From assembly GCA_002505405.1 (NCBI GenBank), contig DAVD01000036.1, positions 15,229 through 23,631 of the forward strand: a DNA stretch of 8,403 bases. Reading direction: 5' to 3'. Below are positions 6,177-8,403 of the stretch, piece by piece. The notes under the pieces are model-generated. The model made no database searches. It was not told the origin of the DNA and saw nothing but the letters and a program-made list of their open reading frames with translations. This DNA is from Candidatus Poseidonia alphae (GTDB lineage Archaea > Thermoplasmatota > Poseidoniia > Poseidoniales > Poseidoniaceae). Position 1 is the stretch's first letter. Each line of letters begins with the position of its first letter. Position numbers and translations under genes: made by a program.

Positions 6177-7028
6177 ATGGTGACTGCAACCCTTCTTGGC
6201 ACGGCTCAAGACGGCGGACTCCCTCAAGCGGGGTGTCAGCAACAGTGCTGCATCGACCTGCCTCTGAGCGCACACCGCTATCCTGTAAGTTTGGGGTTGG
6301 TTGACCAAGAAGGGAACGGACATCTCATCGATACGACACGCCATTTAGCCGGTCAATTGTCCATCTGGAAGCACCCCCCGCTTTCATCTATTTTTTTGAC
6401 CCATGCTCACTTTGGTCACGTTGACGGGCTGGGCCTTCTTGGCAAGGAGACCATGAATGCACACGGCCTGAACCTCCACGTCTCATCCTCGATGTTTCAT
6501 CTGATGGAGGAAACCCCACAATGGGCCCTCATGCTTGCTCAAGGCGTCTTTTCCGAACAAGTCTTCATGCACAATGACCGCATCGTTTTGTCGGATGAAT
6601 TGAGGGTTGAACCGGTCCATGTTCCCCATCGAGCGGAACTCTCCGACATGCACGCCTTTGTTGTACGAGGGCCAAACCACTCCCTCCTCTATTTGCCCGA
6701 CCACGACGACTGGGACAGCACACTAAAACGACATCAATGCACGTCAATTCGCGAATGGTTGAACGTTCTTGAGGTTGACATCGCTTTGATCGACGGTACT
6801 TTTTGGGACATGGATGAACTTCCAGCATTGCGACAAAACAACGTCCCCCATCCTCCAGTTTGTGACACACTGAACCGTCTTGGGAATCGCACAGAAGGCG
6901 ACCCGGAGATTTTCTTCATTCACTTGAACCACACCAATCCGCTTCATGATGAAAACAGCGAAGCGTCACGAAAGGTCCAATCCATGGGCTGGGGTGTAGC
7001 AAAGCAGGGCCAGCAATTCACGCTGTGA
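6177..7028 (+). CDS. PqqB-like metallo-beta-lactamase-fold hydrolase
   Basis: The 283-residue protein is a metallo-beta-lactamase-fold enzyme of the group related to PqqB. The N-terminus ATLLGTAQDGGLPQAGC (4-20) with following Cys24 and Cys25 matches the family start and could form a small structural metal site. The first metal motif is THAHFGHVDG (75-84), with His76, His78 and His81. Further candidate ligands are His151 (VPHRAE), Asp175/His176 (LPDHDDWDS), and His249/His252 in FIHLNHTNP near the end. The usual Asp of HxHxDH is Gly80, so the second metal site is altered or absent, as I recall for this subgroup. No other PQQ gene is in the window, so PQQ synthesis is not supported and the substrate is unknown. 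I chose the ATG at 6177 because it puts the first beta strand at the N-terminus. An ATG at 6075 would add 34 residues. Its 3' end overlaps the symporter gene by 11 bases. Confidence 0.85.
   Translation: MVTATLLGTAQDGGLPQAGCQQQCCIDLPLSAHRYPVSLGLVDQEGNGHLIDTTRHLAGQLSIWKHPPLSSIFLTHAHFGHVDGLGLLGKETMNAHGLNLHVSSSMFHLMEETPQWALMLAQGVFSEQVFMHNDRIVLSDELRVEPVHVPHRAELSDMHAFVVRGPNHSLLYLPDHDDWDSTLKRHQCTSIREWLNVLEVDIALIDGTFWDMDELPALRQNNVPHPPVCDTLNRLGNRTEGDPEIFFIHLNHTNPLHDENSEASRKVQSMGWGVAKQGQQFTL
7018..7028. other. 11-base tail-to-tail gene overlap forming an inverted repeat
   Basis: The two stop codons of the convergent hydrolase and symporter genes bound the sequence TCACGCTGTGA, which is a perfect inverted repeat with four-base arms and a three-base centre. 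It encodes FTL-stop on the plus strand and TA-stop on the minus strand. The stem is too short to be a convincing terminator, and no T-run follows on either strand. Confidence 0.6.
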
Positions 7029-8403
7029 CGGCTTCAATCGTGTAGTCAAAGACAACGAGTTCAATCGTGTATGTCACTTCTTCACCGTTGTCTTCGTTGC
7101 TTCCGCTAATGATGCACGAATCACCTTGTGCAGCAACAGAAATTTCTGTAGTGTGCTCGCCAAGTCCAGCGCCCATGGAATCAATCTGCTCAATGATTTC
7201 ATTGATTGTCAAGCCTGACACATTTGTACCGATCATGCTGGAATTGTACCATTCTAAAACAACCTCATGGCCGTCATTCTCTTCGCTGTTTTGCCCCGCA
7301 GCGTTCAAAGAGAATTCAAGGTGAGAGACCGTTCCTGAAATGGTATCTGCTGCAGTTTCCGATTGACAAACCCCTCCCTGGGACTCCTCATCTTCGCCGT
7401 ATGAAAGCGTTAGTTTCAGGCCCACAATGTTGAGGGCATCTGCGTTATCGACCGAATCAGTGGAAAAGGTCTCATTCCATGGCGTTCCGTCTGCGACGTA
7501 TTCAGTACCTGAATCAAGCAACACATAGGAAAGCTCTCCGTTCACTTGGTAATCGCCAACAACGTTTCCAGAGGACGATGAAGAACTTGGTCCGAGCTTC
7601 ATGTAACTGGCTTCTACGGTGGCCGTGAGCAGCAAGACAACAACGCCTCCGATGATGAGTCCGTTTTGACTCGGAACAGCGTAGCGTCCGAAGGGATTGC
7701 TTATTGAGGAATCACGTAGAGCGCACATGAGGAAGTGAGCAGCAAATGCAGCACCCATTCCAGGTACGGAGGGGAAGATCCCATCCGATCCACCGTATCC
7801 AAGCAGGGTCCAAACAACCACTGCGCTCATGGCGGACATCATCATTGTGCTGGAGTGGAAGGTATCTGGCTCGTAACCCATCATTCGCACCAAGATGAGT
7901 GGGACAAAGATTCCACCCAATCCATAGACGGCAAGGACAACGAGTTTGAACACCGAATCCCCAAATCCAGGGAATTGTTGTCCAACAAGGGAAATCAGTG
8001 TGGCGAATACAGCAACAGCAAGCGTCACTTGCTTCGTTGTCTTGTGGTCTTGGCTCCATTCCGGCCGAATGTCATCGGTGATGGCTGCGGTGCAGGCAAG
8101 AACTTGGCTGTCTGCAGTGGACATGGTCGCCGCAAAAATTGAGGCCAAAATGAGCCCACCGAGGAACGGACTCAATTTCTCCATGGCGAGGAGTGGAAGG
8201 CCGGTTTCTGCCCCACTGGTGCCCAGTTCAGGCAACAAAACACGGCATGACAAGCCGATGAGGAACATCAAAATGATGAATGGTGTCTGCCAAACGAAGA
8301 ACCAAACCATCGCTTCTTTACGGGCTTTATCGTCCTTGAGGGTCATCACTCGAGACACCACTTGAGGCTGTCCAGCAACGCCCAATCCACCCAAGAAGAA
8401 GGC
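7018..8403 (-). CDS. Sodium/solute symporter (PutP-type, partial) with C-terminal outer domain
   Basis: The frame runs off the right edge without a start; 461 residues are visible (numbered here from the edge). It belongs to the solute:sodium symporter family and most resembles the Na+/proline transporter PutP. FLGGLGVAGQPQVVSR near the edge matches the conserved GLGYFGQPH region. LASIFAATMSTADSQVLACTAAIT (about 85-108) matches the PutP Na+-binding helix, with Ser95 and Thr96 in the places of PutP Ser340/Thr341. Five hydrophobic segments follow, at about 125-143, 149-173, 182-203, 208-229 and 246-263; PutP has four. The last one is followed by a run of six Ser and about 190 acidic, beta-strand-like residues with three N-glycosylation sequons (NET, NSS, NVS) and two Cys (346, 430). 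The added helix would place this domain outside the cell. Substrate (proline or another organic solute) is inferred. The TTG at 8394 is not a start: homology continues upstream. Confidence 0.88.
   Translation of the reverse strand, partial: AFFLGGLGVAGQPQVVSRVMTLKDDKARKEAMVWFFVWQTPFIILMFLIGLSCRVLLPELGTSGAETGLPLLAMEKLSPFLGGLILASIFAATMSTADSQVLACTAAITDDIRPEWSQDHKTTKQVTLAVAVFATLISLVGQQFPGFGDSVFKLVVLAVYGLGGIFVPLILVRMMGYEPDTFHSSTMMMSAMSAVVVWTLLGYGGSDGIFPSVPGMGAAFAAHFLMCALRDSSISNPFGRYAVPSQNGLIIGGVVVLLLTATVEASYMKLGPSSSSSSGNVVGDYQVNGELSYVLLDSGTEYVADGTPWNETFSTDSVDNADALNIVGLKLTLSYGEDEESQGGVCQSETAADTISGTVSHLEFSLNAAGQNSEENDGHEVVLEWYNSSMIGTNVSGLTINEIIEQIDSMGAGLGEHTTEISVAAQGDSCIISGSNEDNGEEVTYTIELVVFDYTIEAVTA

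Noticed and set aside
8392..8394. TTG as the start of the symporter
   Set aside because: The frame continues to the window edge and the upstream codons (AFF) keep the match to the PutP GLGYFGQPH region, so the gene is cut by the window, not started here.
1..8403. Search for RNA genes, CRISPR repeats, insertion sequences and defence genes
   Set aside because: By eye I found no tRNA-like cloverleaf, no spaced repeats, no terminal inverted repeats with a transposase, and no nuclease or toxin-antitoxin pair.

Overview
The window is a compact, protein-coding stretch with almost no intergenic space. It holds six sizeable genes on both strands, and a seventh gene begins at the left edge. I see no tRNA, rRNA, CRISPR array, transposase, integrase or phage gene. 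The mix suggests an archaeon: a geranylgeranyl-reductase-family flavoprotein, a solute symporter carrying a glycosylation-prone acidic outer domain, short or absent leaders, and no clear bacterial -35/-10 promoters. A marine planktonic euryarchaeon (Poseidoniales / Marine Group II type) is my best guess. That is inference, and no gene here proves it.

Left part (1-1424, minus strand): an FAD-dependent reductase of the geranylgeranyl reductase family. It is followed after 9 bases, in what looks like an operon, by the first codons of another gene that leaves the window.

Centre-left (1518-4326, plus strand): three tightly spaced genes encode an EamA-type DMT-superfamily exporter, a PLP-dependent transsulfuration enzyme (cystathionine gamma-lyase/synthase type) and a LysE/RhtB-type amino-acid exporter. 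In E. coli the EamA and EamB exporters of these two superfamilies both move cysteine/O-acetylserine. The cassette therefore reads as sulfur amino-acid production or turnover with efflux. The junction between the first two genes carries a near-perfect 14-base tandem duplication of a Shine-Dalgarno-plus-start module. Removing one copy would fuse the two reading frames.

Centre-right (4331-6076, minus strand): a 581-residue protein that I do not recognise. It converges on the LysE gene with only 4 bases between the stop codons. Divergent from it (6177-7028, plus) lies a PqqB-like metallo-beta-lactamase-fold hydrolase whose HxHxDH motif has Gly in place of Asp.

Right part (7018-8403, minus strand, 5' end outside the window): a sodium/solute symporter of the PutP type. 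It has an additional final membrane segment, a serine linker and a roughly 190-residue C-terminal domain predicted to lie outside the cell. Its 3' end overlaps the hydrolase gene tail to tail by 11 bases. The symporter with its appended domain, the duplicated start module and the unrecognised 581-residue protein are the points most worth a second look.
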